Origin: Nissolia schottii
Taxonomy: Eukaryota; Streptophyta; Magnoliopsida; Fabales; Fabaceae
Direction: 5' to 3'
Assembly (NCBI GenBank): GCA_003254905.1
Contig: QANU01011901.1
Coordinates: forward strand, 656,691-720,690
DNA length: 64,000 nucleotides
Part shown: piece after piece, positions 21,597-34,476 of the stretch
Layout: each line of letters opens with the position of its first letter
Position numbering within the stretch: the stretch's first letter is position 1
Notes under the pieces: model-generated
Database searches by the model: none
What the model saw: only the letters and a program-made list of their open reading frames with translations
Told to the model about the DNA's origin: nothing
Made by a program: the position numbers and the translations under genes

Positions 21597-24500
21597 TTTT
21601 TTTTTTTTTTTTTTTGAAAAAAACCAAAATTGCAAACGGATTTTTTCCGTTTCATGTTGGCCAAAACTTTTGCCTGCTATGTTTTTTTTATGGATTTCAT
21701 TTTCTTTATTTATTTTTAGCTGCTATTTCATCATTGTCCTTTATATTCTCTCATTTCAGGTTTTTCTTTTATTTGTTATGTTTTGGCTAAAGGGTAGTAG
21801 AGCGATCCTGCCTATTTTATTTTATTTTATTTTTGAGCTTTCCTACCTTTTTTAAGTTTTAACTAACCAATTATACTGCTATTGTATAGTGATTAGAGGT
21901 GGGGAAAAAGAAGAATAGAAGGCCATTTTTAACATTTATTTATTACATTTGAAAAACTCCTATGAATTACTCAAGTTTTATTACTTCCTCTATTTTTTTT
22001 ATAGTTATCCACTTTAATCTAATTTATGCATAAATATTAAAAAAATATTAAAAATCACAGTAATTTCTTATTTAATATTTTCATTCTTACTTTCTCTTTT
22101 ACATTCATTATTTTTTTACTGAATTTATTAATAAGGATATGGTAAAAAAATAAGTAGTTAATATTATTTAAATTTAATAAGTGAACATTTATTTATAAAC
22201 ATATTAAAATGAAAAATGGATAATTATTTAAAAATGGAGTTATTAAAAAATGGAAGAAGTATTTACTTTCTAAGAGTGTAATTCACTTTAACAAAATATG
22301 CACTTGGGAAAGTTATGCAGTAATAAATTCTAAGGGCACAAAACTCATGAAAGTTATTATCTCCGTTTACTTTTAGTTATTATTTTTTATTTTTTAGATA
22401 TATTATTGATCATATATATTTGGTAGCTAAAAACATAATTAATAGTAATAATGACTAGTACACTAGTGCATGGGTAGCAGTGTAGCATGTTTAATCCTAG
22501 TTTGAATTTTCCAAGCTCACTCCTCCATAGACGCCAAACTATAGTGTCGTCGCCTTGAGCGGAAAAAATATAAATAAATTAGGGGGAAAAAATCATCTTG
22601 TCAAATAGATATATGCACACATACTTCTTTGTGCTTTACTTTTGTTTTTCTTTTAATTTCGTTGATTTGATGCCACCCTAATGCATCACCCATTTCAACT
22701 GCCTCAAGTTCACAAAATCTTTGATGTCATTAATTAACCTTCTATGACAAATTGCAATGGCTTTGAATGAGATAATTTTAATGCATGGCCGGCTTCTTAA
22801 AGCGCAAGTAGGAAATAAATTCATCTAATTCAAGGTGTCTACATCATAGGAAGGTTCAGAGTGAATATATGCATCAAACTAGAACGAGAAAGCAGAATTA
22901 TTAGGAGGATCCTTTTCCCTCATTTCAAGGTATACGTCACCTAAAACTTAAGTTAGAAGTTGAAATTAATAAAATGTTAAACATTACTAATAGTAATATT
23001 GAATTTTGTAAAACTGATTAATTAATTATTCACTAACTAGTATTGAGCCCGTGGCACACATGATTTCATATATACTACTATAGTGTTTAACATTGAAAAG
23101 GGAGGAGAAAGAAAGAAAGTAAGCGAAGTGGCAGAAAAAATCAAAAACAAAAAGAACTCGTTTTCCTGATGAATGAACACTGTTGACCCATTTGCTAATG
23201 GAGCATAGGTAGTGTCTAATAAGGCATCACCGGCCTCGTTTTTTCAAAAGCTTATTTTATTAGGTCACGCATATCCTTAGCCACTCATTATTTCTTTCCC
23301 TTATTTAATTATTAGGTGCTATTTAGTGGAGGCAAAGTTGTGACTTCCCCTTCTAGTCTTAGTAGTATAAGTTAATTAGCATATCATGTGATGATGACCG
23401 ATTGTTAAGCACACAAATGAAGGAAAAGGGAACAAAAACGCACTTGCCTTTGCCCCTCTAGAACATAAATTTGATGCACACAGCTAACCAAGGATTAGAC
23501 ATAAATTTGACTAGGGGGTTTATGGTCACGTTCACGTGTTTAATAAACATTAAACTCAACATCAAGGCTCTGTCTTTATTATTTGTCTGATAGGGGGAAC
23601 ATTTAGCAATATGGATTTGACATGGGATTTCACTTTCCTGACATGTCATGGTGTGTCAGAGCATATAAAGGACAACGCAATTGGGTTTGAAACTCAGCCC
23701 CATATATTGCCAATTCATCATAGGTACTAACAAGTCTCCAAAGAAAAGTAGTCTAAATTCTAAAACTAGACTAAACTCCATTTTGATTGCATTACATTAC
23801 AAAGCGAAATAATATAGCCATATATGGGGTCGGTTTTTGATCATTTGCGTGATGTACTATAAATGTTACATCATAAAGGCAAAAATGCTTGTGAAACTAG
23901 GCCAATTAATGATTTTGTTGGAGAGGTTTGTTCATAGGAGCTGGTTTTGGAGGGTGGTTTAATTGGTTCCTATGGGCGATTGATTCCAAGTGGCAGGATG
24001 GAATGGATCGTAACTAACGGAAATTTCAGACATGATGCCACCCATGTTGATGTTGTGGAGAGAAAGCACGAAGCAATGGAAGCCAAGTATCCCCCACCTT
24101 TTAGTTACGCATGCGGCATGCCACAACTTGGGTGGATTTGGATCCTTGGGCCGTTTTCTTAACATGGGAAAAAAATTCGTAGTTTAAGGTAAATAGTTTA
24201 ATACTGTGATTTAATCAAATGTTTTTACTAATGTATAAAAATTTAATTGGATAACATCAATGTAAAAATAATTAAACTCTAACAAGGTAAAATATTAAAA
24301 TCCAAAACAATTAAATTTTAGTGAATTTCAATAGGTAAATAAGAAATTGTCAGAGATATGAAGTTTCTTTCTGAATTGCAGTTGATTTTAGGTTGGATTG
24401 GTGTCTGCTGCTCATGTTCAGTGGCTATAGAATATCCCACACAAATCAAATATTTAATGTCACATGTGACATCCTTCCCACAAAAAACGATACCACATGT

Positions 24501-25067
24501 GATATATAGTACACTTAAATATAAATTGTTAGATGTTACTTTAAAATGGTGTAAAATATATAGTGTAGCCTTAGATTATTGTAGCTCAGGGCTTTTTTAA
24601 TCGATTTTGTTCACTAATACATGCAAACGAGGGCGAAAATCATAAGAGAATATCATCTGCATGTCATTGAACTTAGCATTACGATTTTGAAAAGAGTTTT
24701 ACACTTTTATAGCCTACATCATTTGCAATTTATTCAATAATTAGGCAGCTAATATATGAGAGATTTTCAAATTTCAATATTCACTGTACAGGAATTTTTT
24801 TTGCAATAAAAATGAGATATCAAATTAGACCTTCACATTTTGGAATGAGGAAATTCATACGTAAACTAGTACAATTTTTTGCACTGGGCTTTCCAAAATA
24901 ATTGCAAGCCTACTTTTCTACATGTTTTGCAATCCGTATCATACTTTGGGCTGCTTGTAGGCCGAAACAACTCAATTGAGAAGTTCATCTTCCTCCCAAA
25001 GAAAAAGGAGATTGAGTTCATCAAACTGTTAGTGTTATAATGTTAAAACCAAAGAAAAAGTATGAAA
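21597..25067. other. Intergenic DNA, no supported gene
   Basis: AT-rich. Both strands are open for about 70 codons around 23947-24165, but neither translation resembles a known protein. No RNA gene or repeat with clear ends was seen. Confidence 0.5.
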
Positions 25068-25141
25068 GCTCGAATAGCTCAGTTGGTTAGAGCGTGTGGC
25101 TGTTAACCATAAGGTCGGAGGTTCAAGCCCTGCTTCTAGTG
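25068..25141 (+). tRNA. tRNA-Asn (GTT), diverged, possibly a pseudogene
   Basis: 74 bp matching plant tRNA-Asn in layout: D-arm AGCTCAGTTGGTTAGAGC, anticodon GTT at 25102-25104 in loop CTGTTAA, T-loop GGTTCAAGC. There is no intron. Compared with the usual plant tRNA-Asn as I remember it, the acceptor stem has a C-T mismatch and a G-T pair at its end, and the T-stem has a G-G clash. These weaken the cloverleaf. A T-run at about 25158-25165 could end Pol III transcription. It may be a functional isodecoder with mismatches or a decaying copy. Confidence 0.8.
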
Positions 25142-26470
25142 AACTTTATAAATGAACATAGTTTTTCTTTAGCTTGATATACCAATGCCTTACACAGTCG
25201 TAGTGCCTATAAAACACAACCCTTCTCCTTGGTTCTCCTACTCACTTTCTTCTCTATCACCTCCACATTACGACCCTTCAACTCTATTGCACCGCCTCGG
25301 ATTGTCGTCATTCTTTCTCTCTGATGATGGCATACACCATCGCAACCCCAACCCACAAGCCACTAGCCACACCTTCACAGCCACCATTTGTTCTATTCAC
25401 CGTCGTCCTCGTCATCCACACACCCTTCATCCTTGACTCCTTCGTCTGTGCCACATCGTCGAAATTAAAGCAAATCTATATTTTCCTCTTTGTTTCTCAA
25501 ATCTCTTTGTCGTTTTTGGGTTTATATATATAAACATAGATTTGAGTTTGAAGATGGCATATGCAAAAATTGGGTATGCAAAAATAGAGGAAAGCAAAAG
25601 CAGGGAAAAATGTGTAGGGGAGCCAACACAAGTGATAGTGGGGAGGGGGCGGTCGGCAGTTGTGGAAGGAGGTTGTGATGTTGATCTAGTTGCATTTCAT
25701 GCTAGATTTGTTGATGTTGTTATTATTGAGGGTGTGGGTGGTGTTGTTGATGTTGTTGTTGAAGGTGGAGGGTTGTGGCGGCGACAACGTAGGTGGAGGT
25801 GGGGTAGCGGACATGGTGGCCAGCGAGCCACCCCGATGAAAAGAAAAAAAGGAGCAAAAGCATATCTATGGGTTTTTCTTTGGTTTAATGAAAAGCATTT
25901 CACTAAGATATTTTGGGATTTCCAATATTTGACGGTTATGATTTTTTTTTGGTTGTATTGTGATTTCTAGGTTTTATGAGATGAGTGTAATGATTTTTCT
26001 GGGTTTTGATGTTCAAAGGGGGAAGTAGAGGCGGAGGCGGTGGCGGTGGCAGTGGCGGTGATGGCCGGTAGAGATGGTGGTAAGTCATAGCAGGAGTTAA
26101 GGAAAAGGAGGGGTTGAGTGGTAAAGTTGAGATAATGATAAAACTAAAGGACAAAATGGAAAAATTGTCACGACCCAAAAAAAAAGGACACATCTTGCGC
26201 AAGACGTATAGTATCTCGTGCGAGATGATTTTCACAAGGGTTGAACGTCGTTTCGCGAGCTTCATCTCGCGTGAGACAAGTATTGGGTGCTGCAGCGCAC
26301 CCAGGGAGCACTACAATAGTCCAAGAATTAGTCTCACATCGATTAAAGTTATAAAAGGGGTCTCCTCTTCCTCATATATATACAAACTTTCCGTGAGTGT
26401 TTAGACTTGTTAATTCTCTCCCTCTCGTTTTCCATTTGTAGGGAAGCAGTGCCTCCATGTGGGGCGTTAG
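25142..26470. other. Intergenic DNA with GGT/GGC-rich low-complexity stretch
   Basis: No supported gene. Around 25730-25800 and 26020-26080 the DNA is rich in GTTGTTGAT and GGCGGTGGC triplets, which give artificial Gly/Val or Pro frames on both strands. A TATAAAA-like word near 25209 with a pyrimidine-rich stretch after it could be a decayed promoter. Confidence 0.4.
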
Positions 26471-26473
26471 GAG

Positions 26474-26760
26474 CTCCTACCTAGGGATGGGAACATACCA
26501 ATCCCTTAACAGGCCAGGCCTGTCTCGTTAGTTTTCTACCTAGGCCTACCCTGTTAACTGTCATAGGCTATTTTTTTAGCCTGACCTGGCCTGTTTGAGA
26601 GGTTTGGCCTGGCCTGGAGCCTGATAAGCCTAGAGCCTGATAAGCCTACCTATGTATATTTTTTATTATTAAAAAAAATCTGTTGTCTGGCTTGTTACGA
26701 CTGCCTGTTACTGTGGCCTATTACTGTCGCCTGTTACTGTGGCCTATTACACACTCAATA
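26474..26760. mobile_element. CCTGGCC-rich dispersed repeat fragment
   Basis: Starts near GGGATGGGAACA and contains repeated AGGCCAGGCCTG and CCTGGCCTGG words, followed by two copies of a unit of about 24 bp (CCTGTTACTGTGGCCTATTA type) at about 26703-26753. The style matches the CGGGC-rich hAT-like plant repeats at 4.5-6.5 kb. No clear right end was seen. Confidence 0.35.
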
Positions 26761-27257
26761 AAACAACATTCAACAACAATAATCAACCGTCTTTCTGGAT
26801 AAAAACCCGAAACATACAGGACCAATAATATCCAAATACCTTACAAGATCTATGTCCGAAACATACAAAATCAATAATATCCAAATACCAACTAAACAGA
26901 AATTATTCTCAACACACAATACATATTTGGGAACATAATTAATGTCACTAAAATTTGAAATAGAACTTCTCAATTAGATTTCTTGTCATATATTGTCAAA
27001 TGTGATCTCTCACCATTAATTAATGAGGTATGCTCCATACACGACATAAGCAACAAAGAGTTAATGGTTAAAAATCATACTTAACAAAAAATCTAATTAA
27101 TAGGATCCATTTCCAAAATTTGGGAATCCATTTTATTTATAAATAAAAAATTATTTAATTGGGAAGTCATGTGAATATGAATTGACAAATAAATTTCATG
27201 AAAAATTAAAATAAGAATTGATTTGATTTTGAAATCTTTCCATTTTAATTGTAAGAC

Positions 27258-28092
27258 ATTTGATTGATTTGATTCCTAAACCAAATGGTTCCAAAGTTCG
27301 TGAAGATCAAAACTCATAGTGTTAGGTGGCCAAAATTCGCAGCATGATAGAAAACGAATTATGACTAAGAGTTTGTGTCGCAATAGTGTTTGGCGATGCA
27401 GAGGGAAGAAATGTTGGCGACCCAAAGGTGAGCAACCAAGGGCAAAACAAAGTCTCCAAGGCTCACTAGAGTATAGGTCGCAATAGAAGAATTGTTGCAA
27501 CAATAGCCATTTGGCGATGAAAGAAGCTAGAGAATGGTTAAGTGAAAAGGTCGTGACAAGAGACCATGAAACCATGAAAACATCTAAGCATCACAATCAA
27601 CTAAGATGTCGACACAAAAGTTAGACTAAAGAGATAAGTTGTCGTAAAAATGAAAATTCATCCAAAGAATTGTTAAGGTCGCTTCATTGAAGTGGCCTAG
27701 TACTGGGCTAATCTCGCAATAGAGTTTAAGACTTAGCAAAAAATCGTGGTGCAAAGCCAATTCTGTGGAGGGAACGGTTACCAGATTTGGACACAATCCG
27801 AAACCTCCAAGTCTGACGTGGCCACTACAGAAAATAACTTCCCACGTTCTAAAAATGGCGCAATGGCCAAGAGGCGAGGAGAAGACAACTGCTACATGTC
27901 GTGGCATACATGCAAGCACAACTGGCCTGTAATATGAGGACTACATTGGTCGAAGGTGGTAACCGCCGATGCCTGATAGAGAAACAGTTGGCAAAGAGGA
28001 GAGCCTTGAAACTATATAAATATAGGGCTCCTGGACTAAACTCGAGGTGGATACCAGACTTACCATCACGACTCAGTAAGCCCTACAACCGA
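27258..28092. repeat. First copy of an 835-bp exact direct duplication
   Basis: This block recurs at 28094-28928 with an offset of 836 bp. All open frames in it are repeated unchanged, and I saw no base difference. A single N at 28093 separates the copies and both copies stop or start exactly there. It carries a TATA-like word (CTATATAAATATAGGG) near its right end and lies just upstream of the gypsy gag region. Confidence 0.9.
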
Positions 28093-28093
28093 N

Positions 28094-28928
28094 ATTTGAT
28101 TGATTTGATTCCTAAACCAAATGGTTCCAAAGTTCGTGAAGATCAAAACTCATAGTGTTAGGTGGCCAAAATTCGCAGCATGATAGAAAACGAATTATGA
28201 CTAAGAGTTTGTGTCGCAATAGTGTTTGGCGATGCAGAGGGAAGAAATGTTGGCGACCCAAAGGTGAGCAACCAAGGGCAAAACAAAGTCTCCAAGGCTC
28301 ACTAGAGTATAGGTCGCAATAGAAGAATTGTTGCAACAATAGCCATTTGGCGATGAAAGAAGCTAGAGAATGGTTAAGTGAAAAGGTCGTGACAAGAGAC
28401 CATGAAACCATGAAAACATCTAAGCATCACAATCAACTAAGATGTCGACACAAAAGTTAGACTAAAGAGATAAGTTGTCGTAAAAATGAAAATTCATCCA
28501 AAGAATTGTTAAGGTCGCTTCATTGAAGTGGCCTAGTACTGGGCTAATCTCGCAATAGAGTTTAAGACTTAGCAAAAAATCGTGGTGCAAAGCCAATTCT
28601 GTGGAGGGAACGGTTACCAGATTTGGACACAATCCGAAACCTCCAAGTCTGACGTGGCCACTACAGAAAATAACTTCCCACGTTCTAAAAATGGCGCAAT
28701 GGCCAAGAGGCGAGGAGAAGACAACTGCTACATGTCGTGGCATACATGCAAGCACAACTGGCCTGTAATATGAGGACTACATTGGTCGAAGGTGGTAACC
28801 GCCGATGCCTGATAGAGAAACAGTTGGCAAAGAGGAGAGCCTTGAAACTATATAAATATAGGGCTCCTGGACTAAACTCGAGGTGGATACCAGACTTACC
28901 ATCACGACTCAGTAAGCCCTACAACCGA
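28094..28928. repeat. Second copy of the 835-bp duplication
   Basis: Identical by eye to 27258-28092. It continues without a break into the leader and gag of the gypsy element, so this copy is the natural upstream flank, perhaps part of that element's LTR or leader. The first copy is the natural continuation of the DNA to the left. Confidence 0.9.
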
Positions 28929-31900
28929 CAGTTAGCAGCCTACAGGAAGCAGCGTACACCACCACCCTTTTCTTTTTCACTTTATTTCCCTGCTTTCCTA
29001 GGACTAGAGGTAATCGTAGCTATCCCTTAACCCTGACTATCTTTTCTCCCCTTTCTTGCACTTTATCTTGTACCACGATCCTACGCTCTAGCAATAATAC
29101 CTATGTAATTGTCACTCCGGTGACCCTTTTATATTTGAATATAAGTACGTTTCCATTTCTCGCACTCCGCTTCTCTCTTACTTGTACAATTCGCAACCCA
29201 CGTTCTTCACATGAGAACGCCGCAATCACTTGTCCTTTTTAAAAATCTGTTTGTGGAGCGCCCGGAAGGTTCCCCGGAATTATTTGCGCTAAACAAAATG
29301 ACATGCCCATTAGGACATGCATTGTAGAATTCAATGAATTGTATATGCATTTGAGAAGTGGAATTATAAACATAAAATCACGTGAACAAAACATGGAAAT
29401 AGATTCAATTACACGAGGGGATCGTAGTAACTCCCCTCCTATTTCGAGTACACAAGGGAATAGAAATTCCTATGAAGTGGAAAAAGAAATGGAAAGAAGT
29501 GAAAACCAGAATCCAGGTAGGGAAGAGAGCATCCCAAGTACTCAAGGCGTCATGCCGTGGCCATCTTGGCCACTGTACGGGTTGCCCCCAGATATACTCC
29601 TCCTATAATGTCGATCGCATTGTCAATGGAGCAGAGTATAATGGCTCCTAATTTGGCATCCCTGAGCATGCCTATACCCCCAACAACTCAAAGTTGGAGG
29701 CCATGGGTAATGCAACAAATGGTAGCGACAAGCCATATGAATTATTGGGGTGTAAATGTGGGTGTAACACCACCCACCATTCGCGTCATGACACAAGAAG
29801 TGTCAATAGGAATGGTAGTACCCGTGACGGGTCCAGTGTTTCCAACAATGTCTAAGGCCATACCTAGCATAATCCCTAGGAATACTGTGGAAAACCTCGT
29901 AGTGCAGAGGCAAGAAACCTTAGATAACTATCACGAATTAGCGAACATGATCGCTAATCAGATGTCTATTCTAATAAACCCTGTGATAGAAACAAATAAT
30001 CAAAGATTTGATCTACTAGAAAGGCATATACATCACCTAAGGGGTGATGAAAGGGTACACAACAACTATTATAGATTGGCAGAAAAAAATATCCACCTAG
30101 TTGAGAGGGGGCATAATGCCGACCAAGTGTTGGCTAAAACACAGCGACAGAACCCCTTAGCACATCGAAATATCGCTAGGATTGTAGAGCAAGTACTCAC
30201 TAGGTTTGGTTTCGTTGTAGGCACTAGTAACCCACCTCATTTTACATCGGCCTTCCCTGAGTACATATAAACGGCAGAACTTCATAGAGGTTGGAAGGCT
30301 CCAAATTCGCTAACAAAGGTTGCTGGAGAGCCCGACGAATCAACAGTAGAACATACGGCTAGGTACACCCTAGAGATAGATGAATTGGCGCCAAATGAAT
30401 CTCTAAAAGTGAGATTTTTCCCATCCTCCCTTACAAGGAACACCTTCACTTGATTCTCAAACCTAAGGCCAAACTCAATTCATGCGTGGGCTGAGATGGA
30501 AGGGGCCTTTTACAAGCAGTTCTTTCGCGGGGAGGTGAAAGTTAATTTGCTCGACTTGTACTCGATAAAGAAGATGCATGGCGAATCCATAGAGGATTAT
30601 ATCGCCAGGTTCCGCACCCTCAGGAATAGATGTTATACTCCTATACATGAAATTGAGATGGTCAAAATAGCGACCAATGACCTAGATCTATACACAAGAG
30701 ATAGGCTAGTAAACCAGCACACCATCAACTTGACCCAATTGGTCGAGAAAGATAAGCAAATAGAGCAAATTCAATGGGAGGCTGAGAGAGTTGAAAGACT
30801 CAAGAGTAGGAAACGTACTTGGGTCAAAGAGGTCGCAGTTGTGGAACATAGCGAGTCCGATAGTGACGAATGCTATGAAGTAGATGCGGCCGAATTAAAA
30901 AGGGGACCACCACACGTGTGTGATTCCCTGTGACCTGCTAAAAATAAAGAAAAAATTAGCCCTGCCAATGTGTCGTATAGAATGTAAACCTTTGATATAA
31001 CTAAGGCAGATCAAATATTTGATGTGTTATTCAAAGATAAACAACTAGTCCTCCCGGAAGGCAAGACTATGCCTAGATCGGAAGAGTTAAAAGGACTTAA
31101 GTTCTGTAAATATCATCTGTCTTATTCCTATTCAACTAATGGTTGTGTACATTTCAGGGACATGATTTAGAAAGCGATCAAAGAAGGGCGATTGAAGTTT
31201 GAAGAAAGAAAGATGGTTGTTGACACAGACCCCTTCGAACTCAATTTTGCCTACATTGAGACAACCACTTTGTCCATCAATACCATATGTCTCGACGGCG
31301 ACAAGATGAATGAGGAACAATGTAAGGATATGTATGAGTTCGACGAGTTCGAAAACACAACTCCCGTGTATCTTAAGGCTGGAGAGAGTCTGGTCGAATT
31401 CCTCAGTCAGCACCAGGAGGAGATAAACCTGTCGACCTCTGTCCTCATTGCAGCTCGGTATTCAGTAGGGAGGTTGCAAAGACTTGGGCCCAACACAAAG
31501 CGGTTGATGAAGAGGCAGAGCAACAGAGGGCTCTAAAAGTGGAGAGGGCAAGATTGGGGGGCGAAATAAAGGCCAAGAATGCAAGGCCAACCTATCCCAA
31601 GCGCCGCGGCCATTGGGTGAACTGGCCTCGTGCCTCTAAGGGGTCGTGGTTGCAAAAAGGGGTATAGGGGAGGCTATAGTCGCCAAGAGTGGCGACCCGT
31701 GGAGAAAGCTCCCATCTGGGAGTAGAAAACTGATAAGAGCGCTTCACAAGTGGTCATGGATCGATACCTGGCTGATGCGGGGCTTAGCACTTATGAGATG
31801 ATACGACCCGAGCTGTCGGCAGTGGCGACAGAAAAGGCTGTAGCAGAAGGGTCGGGGACTCCTAGTGACCCTATGAGTTGTATGATGTTGACCGTCAAGG

Positions 31901-32893
31901 GATCGACTAAAGACAAAGAGTTAGAATTTGTGTTTCAACGCATGAACCCTTTGCAACTTTGCAATTGGGCTAGGAGAAAGGGTCGTAGTGAGGATGTCGC
32001 AACAAACAGTGACACAACAATGGAAGGCACTGATTCAAGTGCGGGCCTCGACGAACCGTTTGACCCAGCCCTATACCAAGGGCATAAGGATGACATGTTG
32101 GAGGCAGAAGACTTCCAGAGCGGATTTGCCGACGATCTCGAGGCAATCTATAAGCAGGTCAAAGTCGTCTCGATCTTGCCCAGAAGTTATGCTGGAAGTC
32201 CTGAGGTTAGCATTACAGAGGAGGATTTCAGTGACACCGATGTCGGTTACAGCTGTGCATGGGTGTCAGGCGACTCCTATGGCGGGAGTTATTTGTTTGA
32301 AAAAGCCTGATGGGGGTATAAATGCCCACTTACACCCTTTGCACATTAAGGCGACCATCGAAGGGCAACCAATAGGTCGTGTATTGGTTGACGGAGGGGT
32401 TGCTATAAGCATCCTTCCCGAGAACATGGTCAAGAAGTTTGGAAAAATAGTACGCGACATGTTTAAGACCAACATAGCGGTAACTGATTACCGGGGTAAT
32501 GCCACTGCTACAAAAGGCATGATCATGCTGAACGTCAAGGTTGGCAGTGTCGAAAGAGCAACCACTTTCGTCGTGGTCCCCTCCAAGGCTAGCTACAACG
32601 CCTTACTAGGTCGCGACTAGATCCATGCAGTGTGAGTTGTTCATTCGACACTACACCAAAAGCTCATTTTGTGGAATGAAGCAAGGCTGGTAGAACATGT
32701 CAAAGCCAATAACAGCTCATGTTACTTGCAGCAGTCGCATGTGGACTTCAAGGTCTACAATCCAAAAGTGAAGCCCCTAACCCTGGACACTGATTGTTTC
32801 GACCCTCAAGAAATAGAGGGATGTTATTTTGGTCTAAAAGGGTTGATGATGTTACCCAAAGCCGAGGTTGACACGACCTTCGTTAATGGTTAA
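28929..32893 (+). mobile_element. Fossil Ty3/gypsy element: leader, gag and protease part
   Basis: Plus-strand remains of an LTR retrotransposon. Leader about 28929-29300, gag about 29303-30930 (capsid-like core near 30496-30720, then a charged Lys/Glu segment), then a linker and a retropepsin-like aspartic protease about 32330-32620. Reverse transcriptase, RNase H and integrase are absent. No matching right LTR was found. The element is broken, with several interruptions, and is truncated. Confidence 0.75.
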
Positions 32894-32939
32894 AACGACA
32901 ACATATAAACAAGAAGATATCTAGATTTATCGTGAAAGG

Positions 32940-33115
32940 AAATGTAATGCATTCTTTCAGCTGCGACACTGGTAGTATTGATCTTTGTTAAGAGATATAA
33001 TATAAAAACCATTAAAATTATCTTTTTTCCATCAGCTTAAGCTTTTGGAAAAAATGGTTTTTGAGATGGTATCAGAGTTACTAAGAGCTCTTAGGTGAGA
33101 TTTTCGTTGTAGGGG
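32940..33115 (+). mobile_element. LTR end plus tRNA-Met-type primer site relic
   Basis: The sequence GATGGTATCAGAGTT near 33067-33081 matches the primer-binding site type complementary to initiator tRNA-Met. Before it lies LTR-like DNA with AGAGATATAATATAAAAACC. This is typical of Copia or TRIM elements and differs from the gypsy element to its left. Only a fragment remains. Confidence 0.4.
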
Positions 33116-34476
33116 TCTTATAGATAAAGAAGATTCTTTGATATAAAAGATGCTTGAACAATAATATTAGAAGAATATTATGCGTATAATACATATTTGG
33201 ACAATTTATACATAAATCATGAACATTTAAAGTCGACATTTAGAAGAGAGGCTTTTTCTCGAGAATAGCATTTTCAGGAATGACATTTAAACATATTTAG
33301 TTCCCAGATTAAATTTTTGAGAATCTTGTAGAGGATGCTTGAGAATAAATTGTTCCTGCGTTTGGTTGACACTAACATTCATTGGGATATTTTTGATTTT
33401 TCCAAAAATACCCCTACCTAATTAAAATAAAAAAATTGATCATTACACACATTAAACTCATATTTAAATATAATTTACATATAACTAAATGTTTTCTCAA
33501 CTACCTAAAAAATTATTTATTTTCTCAACTTTCTCAACTTTTTAGTAATTATAATTAAATATATAATGTCATGACCCATTAGAGTTATGACCGGCGCATA
33601 AGGGACCACAGGCCCGAGCAAGCCTCGCTTTGCAGAAATGAGTCTCTCAGTGTCTTTAAAAAGACTTTGAACATGAGTCATTCAAATGACTAGATAAGTC
33701 ATTCGAAAGTTACCTACTCTACACTTCAATAGTTGCACGAGTAGTCATTCGAATGACTTGGGTAAGTCATTCGAATGACCCTACTCAGAGACATTTCTGT
33801 TTGCAAGTGGACGCTGGAGGACGCGGAGGTTGTGGAGGATGTGGCTGCGGATGGTGTGAAGGCTATGGGACGCAACGCGAGGGAGGCGAACGAAAGGACG
33901 TTGCGATGCGGTGCGATGACAGACATTGCAGTGCAGTGGCGAACGTTGTTGGTGCAGTGGCAGACAGATGGAGGCAAACGAACGGACGTTCTATGCAGAC
34001 AACCTCAGAGCTGATGGAATGTGAGAGGCTGATGATGAATAAGTTAAAATGTGGGAGGATAAATTGTGTTTTTAATTTTAATTGATGGTAAATTTATAAA
34101 TAAATATTTTCAACAACATTCTAATTTTAGAATCCCATGAGAAATGTGGGATTAAAAAATTAAAAAAAAATGTGTTTTTAAATTCTTAAAAATGTGACTT
34201 TTTTTTGGTCTGCGAAAAAATCTGTCATTTTCAAATTTTCAAGAATGTAGGCAAATTTTACAAACCACACTGCTAGAAAGTGTGATGTAATGCATTTACT
34301 AATAATCATTCACGCCCTTTTTTATTGTCCCCTCTAAACGTGCACAATCTTCGTATGAAATAACTCTTGTAGTTAGGCTACTACAATTCCTCGATTGATT
34401 CTCCCTAAATTATTATTCAAGTAAAATAAAACTATCTAAAAAAATGTAGAATAACCAATAAGATCAAGCTGAATTA
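33116..34476. other. Intergenic DNA with palindromic repeats
   Basis: No supported gene. It holds the GTCATTCGAATGAC palindrome cluster (listed separately) and AT-rich DNA that forms the 3' flank of the first E2 gene. The open frames at 33753-34085 are compositionally biased and overlap on both strands. Confidence 0.5.
33676..33779. repeat. Cluster of GTCATTCGAATGAC palindromes
   Basis: Two perfect 14-bp palindromes lie at 33744-33757 and 33766-33779. Diverged copies are at about 33677-33690 (one base different) and 33698-33711. All lie within about 105 bp. Confidence 0.8.

Noticed and set aside
23947-24165. Open frames on both strands of about 70 codons
   Set aside because: Mutually overlapping and without recognisable content; may be a fragment of a repeat.
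25542-25970. Gly/Val-rich open frame, with Pro-rich frames on the other strand
   Set aside because: Triplet-rich low-complexity DNA opens several frames at once; no domain, splice or promoter support.
26326-26360. GTCTCACATCG followed by TATAAAAGG, like an snRNA gene promoter (USE plus TATA)
   Set aside because: The two elements are far too close for either Pol II or Pol III snRNA genes and no snRNA sequence follows.
33753-34085. Cys/Gly-rich 110-codon open frame
   Set aside because: Biased GGATGTGG-type composition and open frames in several registers; no signal peptide or domain pattern.
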